Below are positions 25,684 through 36,609 of a stretch of DNA of 64,000 bases, in pieces (the stretch's first letter is position 1; each line of letters starts with the position of its first letter). A model generated the notes under the pieces. It saw nothing but the letters and a program-made list of their open reading frames with translations, was not told the DNA's origin and made no database searches. A program made the translations under genes and the position numbers. Source of the DNA: Microbacterium sp. LKL04 (GTDB lineage Bacteria > Actinomycetota > Actinomycetes > Actinomycetales > Microbacteriaceae); the NCBI RefSeq assembly GCF_900102005.1, contig NZ_LT627736.1:1798001-1862000 (forward strand), written 5' to 3'.

Positions 25684-26946
25684 TCAGGAGTTGAGGATCG
25701 CTTCGATCTGGCCGTCGAGGGCGGTGGCGATCTCGGTGACGTCGCCCCCCTGCGCGATCTTCACGAGGGCGTCCTTGATGACACCGGCCGACTCGACCTC
25801 GGCCCACTTGGGGCTGGCCGGGACGGCCTTGGAGGATGCCGCGGCCTTCGCCGCCTCGGCGGTGATGGCGTCGTCGGGCAGGTACTCCGCGAACGAGGTG
25901 CGCGCGGGGATCAATCCGTTCTCGGCGAGGATCTTCTGGTAGCCCTCAGAGAGGATGACCTGCAGCGCCGCCTGCGCCTTCTCCTGGGCGTCGGACTTCG
26001 CGGCGACCGCGATGTTCGAGCCGCCCGCGAACACCGGTGCGACCTCGCCGGCCGTCATGCCGGGAAGCGCGAATGCCGCGAGGTCCTTGCCGGCCTCGTC
26101 GGGGCATCCCGGAGCCTCGGCGTCCGCCGCCGCGAGGATCGACCACTTGACCCATGCGGGCGCGGAGAGGAAGCCGACCTCACCGGCGCAGAACGGCACC
26201 TGCGGGTCGGCCTCGTCGGAGTCGGCGGGGGCGATCGTCGCGTTGGTGTACACGTCCTGCAGCATCTCGAGGCCGGCGATCCCGCCTTCGCTCGAGAAGC
26301 CGCCGACCCACTGGTCGCCGTCGAGGGTGGCGATCTCTCCGCCGTTCGCCCAGATGTAGGGCAGCGCGTTGTACCAGTCCTTGCCCGGGGCGTAGATACC
26401 CGACTTCGTCGCGGTCGTCCCATCGATGCCGGCCTTCACGTAATCGGCGAGCGTCGTGGGCACCTCCCCCGAGTAGGTCGAGGGCGAATAGAACACGACG
26501 CGCGATCCGGCGTAGTACGGCGCTGCGTAGAGCGTGCCCTCCTCGGACCCGAGGTCGACGAAGCTCTTCAGCATGTCGTCGCCGCCGAGGTCGTCCTGGA
26601 TGCCGGAGAGGTCGGCGAACAGGCCCTGCGAGATGAACCCGGGCGCCTGCGTGTTGCCGACCTCGACGATGTCGGGGGCGTCGTTGGACGAGAGCGCCGC
26701 GACGTACGCCTCACCGGTGTCCGCCCACGTCTTCTCCTCGATCGTGAGAGTCCAGCCGTCGTTCTGGTCTTCGAACGTCTTCTTCAGGTAGTCGCGCGCG
26801 TCCTGCGGGGTGTCCGTGCCGACGAGCCACACGGTCAGGTCGCCGGTTTCGGCGCTCCCGCTCGCGGGTGTGCCGCCGCCGGCGCAGCCGGACAGGACGA
26901 GGGCTGACGCGCCGAGGAGCGACAGTGCTCCGAGGGTCTTCTTCAT
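25684..26946 (-). CDS. Sugar ABC importer solute-binding lipoprotein (NgcE-like candidate)
   Basis: 420 residues, extracellular solute-binding family 1. Signal peptide with lipobox VLSGC (Cys21), then DLTVWLVGTDTPQDARDYLKKTFEDQN, ALSSNDAPDIVEVGNTQAPGF and a YNALPYIWANGGEI hinge region. It captures the sugar for the two permeases downstream. GAAGGAA precedes the ATG. Genomic partners (GH20, NagA, ROK kinase and ROK repressor) suggest chitobiose or chitooligosaccharides as ligand; this is contextual. Confidence 0.9.
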   Translation of the reverse strand: MKKTLGALSLLGASALVLSGCAGGGTPASGSAETGDLTVWLVGTDTPQDARDYLKKTFEDQNDGWTLTIEEKTWADTGEAYVAALSSNDAPDIVEVGNTQAPGFISQGLFADLSGIQDDLGGDDMLKSFVDLGSEEGTLYAAPYYAGSRVVFYSPSTYSGEVPTTLADYVKAGIDGTTATKSGIYAPGKDWYNALPYIWANGGEIATLDGDQWVGGFSSEGGIAGLEMLQDVYTNATIAPADSDEADPQVPFCAGEVGFLSAPAWVKWSILAAADAEAPGCPDEAGKDLAAFALPGMTAGEVAPVFAGGSNIAVAAKSDAQEKAQAALQVILSEGYQKILAENGLIPARTSFAEYLPDDAITAEAAKAAASSKAVPASPKWAEVESAGVIKDALVKIAQGGDVTEIATALDGQIEAILNS

Positions 26947-27021
26947 AGCGGTTCCTTCACTGTGTGGGATGCGGCGGCCCGGTCGAGCCGTCGCGGATGC
27001 GGGTGGTGCGGGTGGTGCGGA

Positions 27022-28158
27022 TCAGGAGACTCCGAGACGGCCGGACAGGACCATGACGGCCGCGCCGCGGAGGACGATATCCTCGCTGTGGGTCGACATG
27101 CGGACCTGGAGCCCGTCGTGGAACGTGGCGAGGGTGCGGGTGCGGACCGTCTTCGCCGCGGCGTCGGCGAGAGCCCCTCCGAGGAGGTCGGCAGGCCCCG
27201 AGAGCGCGATCTCCGAAAGGTCGAGCGCTCCGACGATCGGCGCCAGGGCGATGCCGAGTCGCTCCCCGGCGTCGCGGAGGACGCTGTCGGGGTCGTCGGT
27301 CGCGGCCAGACGCGCGGTGAGGGCGGGGACCGCGAGCCACGCTTCGAGGCATCCGATCTTGCCGCAGGCGCAGGCGGGACCGCCGTCTGTGCCGACGGTG
27401 ACGTGACCGATCTCGCCGGCGGCGAAGCGGGCGCCGGCGAGCGGCTCTCCCCCGGTCAGCAGGCCCGCACCGACACCGCGGCCGACGCGCACGAGGATCA
27501 CGTCGTCGCCGGCGCCGCCGAACGTGTGCTCGGCGAGGACCGCGGCGTTCGCGTCGTTGGCGACGAGTACGGGGAGTCCGACCTCCGCCTCGAGGGCTGC
27601 GGCGAGGTCCAGATCCGACCAGCCGAACCCGGGTGCGGCGAGGACGACGCCGCGGTCGTCCACGACGCCGGGAGTCCCGACGCCGAGCCCCAGGACGGGC
27701 GCATGTGCGTCGGCCACGACCGTGCGAGCGAGGCCGATGATCGCCTCGAGGACGTCGGACGGGCGTGCGGGGACGGGGACGCTGTGTCGCGCGACGATCT
27801 CGCCGTCGAGGGTGAGCACCGCGCCGAGAAAGCTCTCGCTGCCCGACAGATCGAGCCCGACGATGCGGTGACCGTCGCGGGCGATGTCCACGAGGATGGC
27901 GGGCTTTCCGGGACCGGATGCCTCCCGCAGACCCCGCTCGACGACGTACCCGTCGTCCATGAGCGACCCGACGAGGTCCGACACGGTGACCCTCGTCAGC
28001 CCGGTCTCACGCGCGAGGTCGGCCCGGCTCATCGCACCCTCGGAGAAGAGCGACTGCAGCACGAGCGCGCGGTTGTGCGCCCGGGCGTGCTCCGGAAGGA
28101 TCTTGCCCGCGGCGCGTCTGGAACGGGTTACGGCGGCGGATCGGGTCGGCGTCGGCAT
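27022..28158 (-). CDS. ROK family transcriptional repressor (NagC-like)
   Basis: 378 residues. An N-terminal winged helix-turn-helix (about 28-85: SRADLARETGLTRVTVSDLVGSLMDDGYVVERG) joins a ROK sugar-binding domain with GHVTVGTDGGPACACGKIGCLEAW, the zinc motif. The kinase phosphate motif is weak (VGLDLSGSESFLGAVL), as usual for regulators. Its own start is directly downstream of the operator at 28161, implying autorepression. The same operator precedes the GH20-nagA genes. It heads the operon that runs through the ABC importer to the ROK kinase. Confidence 0.9.
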   Translation of the reverse strand: MPTPTRSAAVTRSRRAAGKILPEHARAHNRALVLQSLFSEGAMSRADLARETGLTRVTVSDLVGSLMDDGYVVERGLREASGPGKPAILVDIARDGHRIVGLDLSGSESFLGAVLTLDGEIVARHSVPVPARPSDVLEAIIGLARTVVADAHAPVLGLGVGTPGVVDDRGVVLAAPGFGWSDLDLAAALEAEVGLPVLVANDANAAVLAEHTFGGAGDDVILVRVGRGVGAGLLTGGEPLAGARFAAGEIGHVTVGTDGGPACACGKIGCLEAWLAVPALTARLAATDDPDSVLRDAGERLGIALAPIVGALDLSEIALSGPADLLGGALADAAAKTVRTRTLATFHDGLQVRMSTHSEDIVLRGAAVMVLSGRLGVS

Positions 28159-28160
28159 GT

Positions 28161-28181
28161 TTGTTAGTAAGCCTTACCAAT
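28161..28181. promoter_or_regulatory. ROK/NagC-type operator before the repressor gene
   Basis: The site contains TTAGTAAG-C-CTTACCAA (28164-28180), a nearly perfect palindrome. It lies 3 bases upstream of the repressor ATG on the minus strand. A related copy is at 20156. A partial inverted copy, GTCTTAACAAA (28218-28228), sits in the same divergent gap nearer the YrdB gene. Confidence 0.65.
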
Positions 28182-28262
28182 AGTCACCACGCAAGTGCCC
28201 AACCCCTATTTGCAAGCAGTCTTAACAAACTCGTTACACTCCGGTCGCCGCCGCCGCCCCCG

Positions 28263-28268
28263 TAGAAT
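28263..28268 (+). promoter_or_regulatory. Leaderless -10 element of the YrdB-like gene
   Basis: TAGAAT followed by six bases and the ATG at 28275. Transcription would begin at or next to the start codon, leaving no room for a ribosome-binding site; none is visible. Confidence 0.6.
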
Positions 28269-28274
28269 CGAGGC

Positions 28275-28670
28275 ATGTCCGAGCTCCCCCACGTCCGGCC
28301 CGAACGACCCGCGGAGCCCGCACCGGCCGCCCGTGCCGAGAGGCTGTCGGCCCTCGATCTCCTCAGCTTCCTGTGCACCCTGTTCGCGGTCGCGTCGCTC
28401 GCCATCTGGGGCTTCACCGCGTGGGAGCTCCCCTGGAACATCGTCTTCGGCATCGCCGCGCCCCTCGCGACGCTCATCGTGTGGGGCCTGTTCGCCTCGC
28501 CGCGCGCCGTCATCCGCGTGCACCCCTTCGTGCGCGGACTCGTCGAACTGCTCATCTACCTGTCGGCGACGATCGCCTGGTGGAGCGCGGGGCAGGCCTG
28601 GATCGGACTCGGCTTCGCGGTGGTTGCCGTCGTGGTCGGCGTCCTCGCGGGACGCCGACGCCTGTCGTGA
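28275..28670 (+). CDS. YrdB/DUF2568 family small membrane protein
   Basis: 131 residues with four hydrophobic helices after a 25-residue polar N-terminus: LLSFLCTLFAVASLAIWGF, WNIVFGIAAPLATLIVWGLFASP, LVELLIYLSATIAWWSAG and GLGFAVVAVVVGVLAG. The first two helices joined by TAWELPWNIVFGIAAPL and the following WGLFASPRAV match the DUF2568/YrdB pattern. Function unknown. It overlaps the following FAD oxidase gene by four bases (GTGA), so the two are coexpressed from a leaderless promoter. Confidence 0.82.
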   Translation: MSELPHVRPERPAEPAPAARAERLSALDLLSFLCTLFAVASLAIWGFTAWELPWNIVFGIAAPLATLIVWGLFASPRAVIRVHPFVRGLVELLIYLSATIAWWSAGQAWIGLGFAVVAVVVGVLAGRRRLS

Positions 28671-30034
28671 CCGACGTCGCCGCCCTCCTCCGCGATGCGC
28701 TCGGCGAGCGCGTCGACACGTCGGCGGCGGCTCTCGATGCGGCCCGGGCTGACAAGTCGGGTCACCGCGCGGCCGGACGGCCGCTCGCGGTCGTGCACGC
28801 GGCATCCGTCTCAGATGTGCAGACCACGATGCGGATCGCCTCCGAGACCGGAACGCCGGTCGTGACCCGCGGCGCCGGGACGGGCCTCGCCGGCGGAGCG
28901 AACACCGGCGAGGGCGAGATCGCCCTGTCGGTGCGCGACATGAACCGAGTCCTCGAGGTCCGCCCCGACGACCTCCTCGCCGTGGTGGAGCCCGGCATCC
29001 TCAACGCCGACCTCGGGCGCGCTCTCGCGCCGTACGGCGTATGGTGGGCGCCCGACCCGGCCAGCCGCGAGATCTCGACCGTCGGTGGCAACATCGCGAC
29101 GGGCGCGGGCGGGCTCCTGTGCGCCAAGTACGGAGTCGTCCGCGACGCCGTCCTCGCCCTGGACGTCGTCCTCGCCGACGGCCGGCTCATCTCGACGGGC
29201 CACCGCAGCGTGAAGGGGGTCACCGGATACGACCTCACCGCGCTCATGATCGGATCCGAGGGGACCCTCGGCGTCGTCGTCGGCGCGACCCTCAAGCTCC
29301 GCCGTCTCGTCCCCGGCGAGACCCGCACCTTGACCTCGCAGTTCCCCGACGTCCGGACGGCCGCCGCCGGCGCCGCGGCGGTGACCGCGTCCGGCGCGCA
29401 GCCCGCGATCATGGAGCTGATGGATGCCGTGAGCCTGGCGGCCGCGCATGCGCTCCTGGGCCTTCCCGCCCCGACGCCCGGCGCGACCCAGCTGACGGTG
29501 CAGACCGACGGCGTCGCCGCCGCCGCGGAGCAGGCGGCGATCGCGGCCGTCCTGACCTCAGCCGGCGGCGCGGTCCGCCTCGCCGCCGACGACGCGGAAG
29601 CCGCGCAGCTGTGGGCGGTGCGTCGCGCGATGCATCCGGCGATGGAGAGCCTCGGCACGGCGCTCATCGAGGACGTCTCCGTGCCGCGGAGCGCGCTCCC
29701 CGCGATGTTCGACGAGATCGCCCGCATCGAGGCGCAGTACGACCTGACTATCCCGACCGTCTGCCACGCGGGCGACGGCAACCTGCATCCCAACTTCGTC
29801 TTCAACGGGGACGAGGTTCCCGAGCGCGTGTGGCAGGCAGCGGATGCCCTGTTCCGCGCGGCCATCGCCCTCGGCGGTACCCTGACGGGCGAACACGGCA
29901 TCGGCGTCCTCAAGAGCCGCTGGCTCGCCGACGAACTCGGCGCGGATCAGTGGACCCTGCAGCGGGGGATCAAGACCGTCTTCGACCCGGCCGGCATCCT
30001 CAACCCCGGGAAGGTGTTCGCCGCTCAGCCGTGA
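28667..30034 (+). CDS. FAD-binding oxidase, GlcD / D-lactate dehydrogenase type
   Basis: 455 residues from GTG at 28667 (GTGA overlap). The PCMH-type FAD domain shows PVVTRGAGTGLAGGANTGEGEIALSVRDMNRV, STVGGNIATGAGGLLCAKYGVVRDAVL and GSEGTLGVVVGATLKL. The C-terminal FAD-oxidase domain ends with CHAGDGNLHPNFVF and TGEHGIGVLKSRWL, the GlcD/DLD hallmarks. It should oxidise a 2-hydroxy acid such as glycolate or D-lactate. No GlcE/GlcF partners are adjacent, so it probably acts alone. Its 3' end overlaps the convergent gene by ten bases. Confidence 0.88.
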   Translation: MTDVAALLRDALGERVDTSAAALDAARADKSGHRAAGRPLAVVHAASVSDVQTTMRIASETGTPVVTRGAGTGLAGGANTGEGEIALSVRDMNRVLEVRPDDLLAVVEPGILNADLGRALAPYGVWWAPDPASREISTVGGNIATGAGGLLCAKYGVVRDAVLALDVVLADGRLISTGHRSVKGVTGYDLTALMIGSEGTLGVVVGATLKLRRLVPGETRTLTSQFPDVRTAAAGAAAVTASGAQPAIMELMDAVSLAAAHALLGLPAPTPGATQLTVQTDGVAAAAEQAAIAAVLTSAGGAVRLAADDAEAAQLWAVRRAMHPAMESLGTALIEDVSVPRSALPAMFDEIARIEAQYDLTIPTVCHAGDGNLHPNFVFNGDEVPERVWQAADALFRAAIALGGTLTGEHGIGVLKSRWLADELGADQWTLQRGIKTVFDPAGILNPGKVFAAQP

Positions 30035-30648
30035 CGCACGGCCGCGCCCGACGGCGTCCGCGATCCCCGATCCGGTGCCGGCTGGGTCGTGACGGCGAGC
30101 ACCATCGACACGATGCCGACGACCGCGGGAATGGTCGCGGGGAGGACGCCGACGGGGCCTCCGATCCCGGGAGCCACGATGGTGACGGCCGCGAAGACGA
30201 CGGCGAGCCCCAACCCGAGCGTGATCGCCGCGAGCGGGATCCAGCTCCAGGGGCGAGGGATGACGCCGATGCGCAGGATCGCGATCGCGCCGCCGATCGC
30301 GAGGATGTAGGAGACGATCGCACCGAGCGCGGCCGTCGGCTCCGCAGCGGGGCCTGCGGCGTACCCGGTCGGCCCCGCCCACCAGACGGCGCGGACGAGG
30401 ACGAACCCTCCGAGAGCGAGCAGTATCGCCATCCCGGCGGGTCGCCGTGCGACCACACTGTCCGCGGGCCGGAGCCCGAAGGCGTAGACGACGCAGGCTC
30501 CGGCGGCGAGGACGGCGGCCCCCACCTCGTACGGCACGGCCGCCGCGTTCCCCGATCCGGTGGCGATGGCGGCGAGCACCCCGAGGAGGCCCTGCCCGAG
30601 GAGCAGGAACCCGCCGAAGAGCCACGACCACACCGTTGTGCGCTGCAT
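30025..30648 (-). CDS. Six-helix membrane protein of unknown function
   Basis: 207 residues with six predicted membrane helices and a short C-terminal polar tail. Start chosen at 30648 (MQRTTVWSWLFGG) because TATGGT lies exactly six bases upstream on the minus strand; a longer in-frame start at 30684 would cover that element. I do not recognise the family. The coding end runs ten bases into the 3' end of the GlcD-like gene on the other strand. No operon partners. Confidence 0.65.
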   Translation of the reverse strand: MQRTTVWSWLFGGFLLLGQGLLGVLAAIATGSGNAAAVPYEVGAAVLAAGACVVYAFGLRPADSVVARRPAGMAILLALGGFVLVRAVWWAGPTGYAAGPAAEPTAALGAIVSYILAIGGAIAILRIGVIPRPWSWIPLAAITLGLGLAVVFAAVTIVAPGIGGPVGVLPATIPAVVGIVSMVLAVTTQPAPDRGSRTPSGAAVRHG

Positions 30649-30765
30649 GGGCACACCATAAGCCCGGAGGACGGCCGATGCCACCCGCCGTGCACACCCG
30701 GGTCCACGGTTCCTCCAGCGAAGCCGTGGCAGGCTCGAACGGTCCCGACCCCGAGGAGGCCCGAC

Positions 30766-31194
30766 GTGTCCGCATCCCGCTCCGCCCGCGCCGTCGGCGT
30801 GTTCCTGACCGCCGGATGCGTCGCCGCCGTCTGCGCGGCGTGTTCACCCGCGGACCACCACGGCGAGAAGCAGAGTGTCGCCTCCGCATGCGAGGCCGTC
30901 GCCACCGCCGTCGACGATGCGATGACAGCGTTCGCCGATGCGGATGCCACCGACCCGTCCACCGCCGCGAACGCCACCGCGAGCGTCCGCGCGCAGTTGG
31001 AGGAGCTCGCGCCGTCGATCCACAACGCCCGTGTGGCCGCCGTCGTCGCCGACCTCCGGTCGGGGTTCGACGTCCTCGCGACGGCGACCTCCGCCGCCGC
31101 GGACGGCGACCTCGACGGCGTCACGGGTCTCGGCGAGGCGACCGACCGCATCCGTTCCGGCGTCTCCGAATATCACGATCTATGCGCGCGGTGA
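30766..31194 (+). CDS. Small secreted or lipid-anchored protein, helical, unknown function
   Basis: 142 residues with a GTG start after a strong GAGGAGG (30753-30759). The N-terminus is a signal sequence (SARAVGVFLTAGCVAAVCAACS); several cysteines could serve as lipidation site, none with an ideal lipobox. The rest is alanine/aspartate-rich and predicted helical (ACEAVATAVDDAMTAFADADAT). It ends with a cysteine-containing EYHDLCAR. Similar short helical lipoproteins are common and uncharacterised in Microbacteriaceae. The L,D-transpeptidase gene follows after 112 bases. Confidence 0.6.
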   Translation: MSASRSARAVGVFLTAGCVAAVCAACSPADHHGEKQSVASACEAVATAVDDAMTAFADADATDPSTAANATASVRAQLEELAPSIHNARVAAVVADLRSGFDVLATATSAAADGDLDGVTGLGEATDRIRSGVSEYHDLCAR

Positions 31195-31306
31195 GCCGGA
31201 CGCACCCCTGGTCGCGTACCCTTTTGTGAAGCGACATTCGCCCTGGCGACGAGACCCCGGATCCCCGTGGCGTCCGGGACGCCGGGCAGCAGCTCGGGGG
31301 AGATCG

Positions 31307-32731
31307 ATGTCCGAGACCATCACACGCCAGGACGCCGACGCCACCGTCGTCTCCGACGCCCCCGTCGACGTGCGCTGGGCGCCCACCGAGCCGGCCCGCA
31401 AGCCCCGCCGCCTGTGGCTGAAGATCGGCGTCCCGGCAGCCGCCGTCGTGGCCGCGGCGACCGTGTGCTCGCTCGTCCTGATCGCACCGGGCACGACCGC
31501 AGCCGGCGTTCCTGTCGGGGGACAGACGTCCGGTGCAGCGGCGGAGTCGATCTCGTCCCGCCTGGCCGACATCGAGGTGACCCTCGGTGAAGGCGGTCCC
31601 ACCGTTTCGGCCGCCGACCTCGGTGCGACCGTCGACGCCTCAGCTCTGGCGGACGCGGCGTTCGCGGGCAGCCCGATGTGGAACGTGACCGCGTGGTTCG
31701 CCGAGTACGGCACCCCCGACGTGAGCCTCGACGCCGACCGGGCGGCGAATGCGCTGCGCGCGGCCCTGCCCGACGCCTACACCGACCCGACTCCCGCTGC
31801 GGTGACGTTCCAGGACGGCGCTTATGCGGTGACGCCTGCCGTCGACGGGACGGGCGTCTCGCTCGACGCCGTGCGCGGCGCCCTCCAGTCGGCCCTGTCG
31901 ACGGGCGCCGGCACGGCGACCGTCGACCCCACCCCGGAAGCCGTCGCCTCGGTCGTCACGACGGCCGCGGCCGAGACGAGCGCCTCGAGCCTGAACGACA
32001 TGATCGCCGAGGCGGGCTTCTACGTGGGCGACGACCGCGCCGTCCCCGTGACCGCCGACACGCTCGCGTCGTGGGTGGATGTGGCAGCCGACGAGACCGG
32101 CACGTTCTCCTTCACGGTGGATGCCGCAGCGATCCAGACCGCCGTCGACACCCTTCCCGACCAGGTCAACCAGGACCCGGTCGACGCGAACGTCCTCTCG
32201 AACGAGGCCGGAACGGTTCTCGCGACGCTGGTCGAGGGGCAGGACGGCCGAGCGCTGGGTGACACGTCGAATGTGGCGCGCGACTTCGCCGACCAGCTCG
32301 CCGCCGGCGATGCCTCGTACGATCTGGCTGCCGATGTCACGGCGCGCAGCACGGTCAGCACCGTCCGCCTGGCCGAAGTGGATCTCGGAGAGCAGCGCCT
32401 GTACCTCAAGGAGAACGGCAAGGTCGTCGACACCTGGCTCATCTCGAGCGGCCGGGACGGCGCCGTCACCTATCAGGGTCACTACTCGATCGGATGGCGC
32501 ACCCCGCTCCAGGACATGAAGGGCACGTCGCGCGACACGGGCTCGAAGTACACGCAGCCCGACGTCCCCTGGGTCATGTACTTCAACGGCAATCAGGCCT
32601 TCCACGGCGCGTACTGGCACGACAACTTCGGTAACCAGATGAGCGCCGGCTGCGTCAACATGCCGCCCGCCCTCGCGAAGAAGCTGTACGACTGGATGCC
32701 CGACGGCGGCGACGTCTGGATCCACGCCTGA
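31307..32731 (+). CDS. Membrane-anchored L,D-transpeptidase (YkuD domain) with peptidoglycan-binding-type repeats
   Basis: 474 residues. A cytoplasmic tail of about 40 residues and one membrane anchor ([20 protein letters not shown]) lead to two tandem PG_binding_4-like domains (about 85-190 and 205-330). The C-terminal YkuD domain (about 350-474) carries the catalytic HGAYWHDNFG...SAGCVNM with Cys449. It would form or exchange 3-3 type peptidoglycan cross-links, or anchor proteins, outside the membrane. GGGGAGA precedes the ATG. Single-gene unit. Confidence 0.92.
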   Translation: MSETITRQDADATVVSDAPVDVRWAPTEPARKPRRLWLKIGVPAAAVVAAATVCSLVLIAPGTTAAGVPVGGQTSGAAAESISSRLADIEVTLGEGGPTVSAADLGATVDASALADAAFAGSPMWNVTAWFAEYGTPDVSLDADRAANALRAALPDAYTDPTPAAVTFQDGAYAVTPAVDGTGVSLDAVRGALQSALSTGAGTATVDPTPEAVASVVTTAAAETSASSLNDMIAEAGFYVGDDRAVPVTADTLASWVDVAADETGTFSFTVDAAAIQTAVDTLPDQVNQDPVDANVLSNEAGTVLATLVEGQDGRALGDTSNVARDFADQLAAGDASYDLAADVTARSTVSTVRLAEVDLGEQRLYLKENGKVVDTWLISSGRDGAVTYQGHYSIGWRTPLQDMKGTSRDTGSKYTQPDVPWVMYFNGNQAFHGAYWHDNFGNQMSAGCVNMPPALAKKLYDWMPDGGDVWIHA

Positions 32732-32782
32732 CACATTCCGGATCCTCGGCATCCGTCCTGTGCGCAGGACACCGATCACGGT

Positions 32783-32788
32783 TAGCCT
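32783..32788 (+). promoter_or_regulatory. Leaderless -10 element of the acetyltransferase gene
   Basis: TAGCCT followed by six bases and ATG at 32795. This spacing selects 32795 over an in-frame GTG at 32789. Confidence 0.5.
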
Positions 32789-32794
32789 GTGCTC

Positions 32795-33247
32795 ATGGCT
32801 GACCTCCGCGTGGAAGAACTGTCGGCGTCGACGATCGTCGCCGTGAACACCCTCTCGCTCAAGCCGGGCCAGGAACGCTTCATCGCACCCGAGAGCTATG
32901 CGATCGCAGCGACCGTCGTCGATCCCGCCACGTCGTGGCAGCGAGTGATCCTCGACGGCGACGAGGTCGTCGGTTTCGTGAGCGCCGGCTTCGACGAGGA
33001 CGCCCCGCACGAGCACTTCCGCTCGGTTCTGTGGCGGATCAACGTGGATGCCGACGATCAGGGCCGCGGCGTCGGTCGCTACGCCGTCGACCAGCTCGTC
33101 GACGAGGCGCGCGCCCGCGGCTTCGATCACGTGAACGTGATCTACGAAGCCGGCGAGGGCGGACCCGACGCGTTCTTCCGCCGCGTCGGCTTCACCCCCG
33201 TCGACGAGACCGAGTACGGCGAGGTCGTCGCGCAGATCCGTCTCTGA
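32795..33247 (+). CDS. GNAT family N-acetyltransferase
   Basis: 150 residues. Acetyl-CoA motif A is clear: LWRINVDADDQGRGVGRYAVDQLVDEARARG, with the pyrophosphate loop Q-x-x-G-x-G/A as QGRGVG. The start region VEELSASTIVAVNTLSLKPGQERFIAPESYAIA resembles the BltD/PaiA-type polyamine acetyltransferases, and FFRRVGFTPVDETEYGE closes the fold. The substrate is unproven. It is leaderless and convergent with the isocitrate dehydrogenase gene, sharing the terminator at 33263. Confidence 0.85.
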   Translation: MADLRVEELSASTIVAVNTLSLKPGQERFIAPESYAIAATVVDPATSWQRVILDGDEVVGFVSAGFDEDAPHEHFRSVLWRINVDADDQGRGVGRYAVDQLVDEARARGFDHVNVIYEAGEGGPDAFFRRVGFTPVDETEYGEVVAQIRL

Positions 33248-33262
33248 CACTCCCCCCAACGC

Positions 33263-33301
33263 ACGGATGCCCCGGCCCGCTTTCGCGGCCGGGGCATCCG
33301 T
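33263..33301. terminator. Bidirectional terminator between acetyltransferase and isocitrate dehydrogenase genes
   Basis: 15-base perfect arms ACGGATGCCCCGGCC and GGCCGGGGCATCCGT around a 9-base loop containing TTT, between two convergent stops. The stem base is an inverted GGATGCC pair. Confidence 0.85.
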
Positions 33302-33309
33302 CGGTCGGA

Positions 33310-35562
<2,253 letters not shown>

Positions 35563-35628
35563 TCAGCGTATCGCACCGCCCCGGTTTCTCTCGATGTCGA
35601 GATATCTCCAGCCGTGACCGCCGACCGC

Positions 35629-35634
35629 TAGGGT
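35629..35634 (+). promoter_or_regulatory. Leaderless -10 element of the CE7 esterase gene
   Basis: TAGGGT, six bases, then GTG at 35641. The rest of the 114-base divergent gap holds AT-rich GATATCTCCA near 35601 that may serve the -35 region or the isocitrate dehydrogenase promoter. Confidence 0.5.
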
Positions 35635-35640
35635 GAGGCC

Positions 35641-36609
35641 GTGCCGCGCTTCGATCTGCCCCTGTCCGACCTCCGCGACTACCGCCCCGAGATCCGCATC
35701 CCCGCGGACTTCGACGACTTCTGGTCGAGCACCGTCGCCGGTGCACGGGAGGCGGGCGGATCACCCGTCGTCACCCCGATCGAGACCCCTCTCCGCGGGA
35801 TCGACGCCTTCGACGTCACCTTCCCCGGGTTCGCCGGCGACCCGGTGAAGGGATGGCTGCTGCTTCCGGCCCAGCGCGACGGTGCCCTGCCCGCGGTCGT
35901 CGAGTTCAACGGGTACGGCGGGGGCCGCGGCCTCCCCTTCGAACGCCTCGAGTGGGCGGCATCCGGATACGCGCACTTCTTCATGGACACCCGCGGTCAG
36001 GGCAGCGCCTGGGGATCGGGCGGCGCGACCCCCGATCCCCACGGTGCCGGACCGGCGTTCCCGGGGTTCATGACGCGGGGCATCGACGACCCGGAGACCT
36101 ACTACTACCGTCGCGTCTTCACCGACGCGGTGCGGGCGATCGACGCGGTGCGCTCCCTTCCCGAGGTGGATGCCTCCCGCGTCGCCGTCTGCGGCGGCAG
36201 CCAGGGCGGCGGCATCGCGATCGCTGCGGCTGCGCTCAGCGACGACCTCGTCGCGGCGATGCCCGACGTCCCGTTCCTCTGCCACTTCGGGCGAGCCGTG
36301 GGCATGACCGGGCGCGACCCCTATGAGGAGGTGGCCCGTTACCTCGCGGTCCACCGCGGTGCGGAGGAGCGCGTCTTCGAGACCCTGTCGTACTTCGACG
36401 GGGTGAGCTTCGCGGCGCGGGCGCAGGCGGCATCCCTCTTCTCCGTCGCCCTGCTCGACCCGATCTGCCCGCCGTCGACCGTGTTCGCGGCGTTCAACGC
36501 CTGGGCGGGAGCGGACAAGGAGATCGAGGTGTTCCCCTTCAATGAGCACGAGGGTGGTCAGGCCTACCAGTGGCAGCGGCAGGCGGAGTTCCTCGCGGCG
36601 CGGATCTGA
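35641..36609 (+). CDS. Acetyl xylan esterase / cephalosporin C deacetylase, carbohydrate esterase family 7
   Basis: 322 residues, GTG start, typical CE7 length. The family motifs are present: RGQG as DTRGQGSAWG, GGSQGG with nucleophile Ser187, catalytic Asp273 in LLDPICPPS and His303 in NEHEGGQ, at spacings close to those of the Bacillus subtilis enzyme. No signal peptide: it removes acetyl groups from short oligosaccharides inside the cell, forming a hexameric cage in known members. It is convergent with the LacI gene (which ends on the next base) and fits the mannoside locus that follows, where acetylated mannan fragments would need deacetylation. Confidence 0.93.
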   Translation: MPRFDLPLSDLRDYRPEIRIPADFDDFWSSTVAGAREAGGSPVVTPIETPLRGIDAFDVTFPGFAGDPVKGWLLLPAQRDGALPAVVEFNGYGGGRGLPFERLEWAASGYAHFFMDTRGQGSAWGSGGATPDPHGAGPAFPGFMTRGIDDPETYYYRRVFTDAVRAIDAVRSLPEVDASRVAVCGGSQGGGIAIAAAALSDDLVAAMPDVPFLCHFGRAVGMTGRDPYEEVARYLAVHRGAEERVFETLSYFDGVSFAARAQAASLFSVALLDPICPPSTVFAAFNAWAGADKEIEVFPFNEHEGGQAYQWQRQAEFLAARI

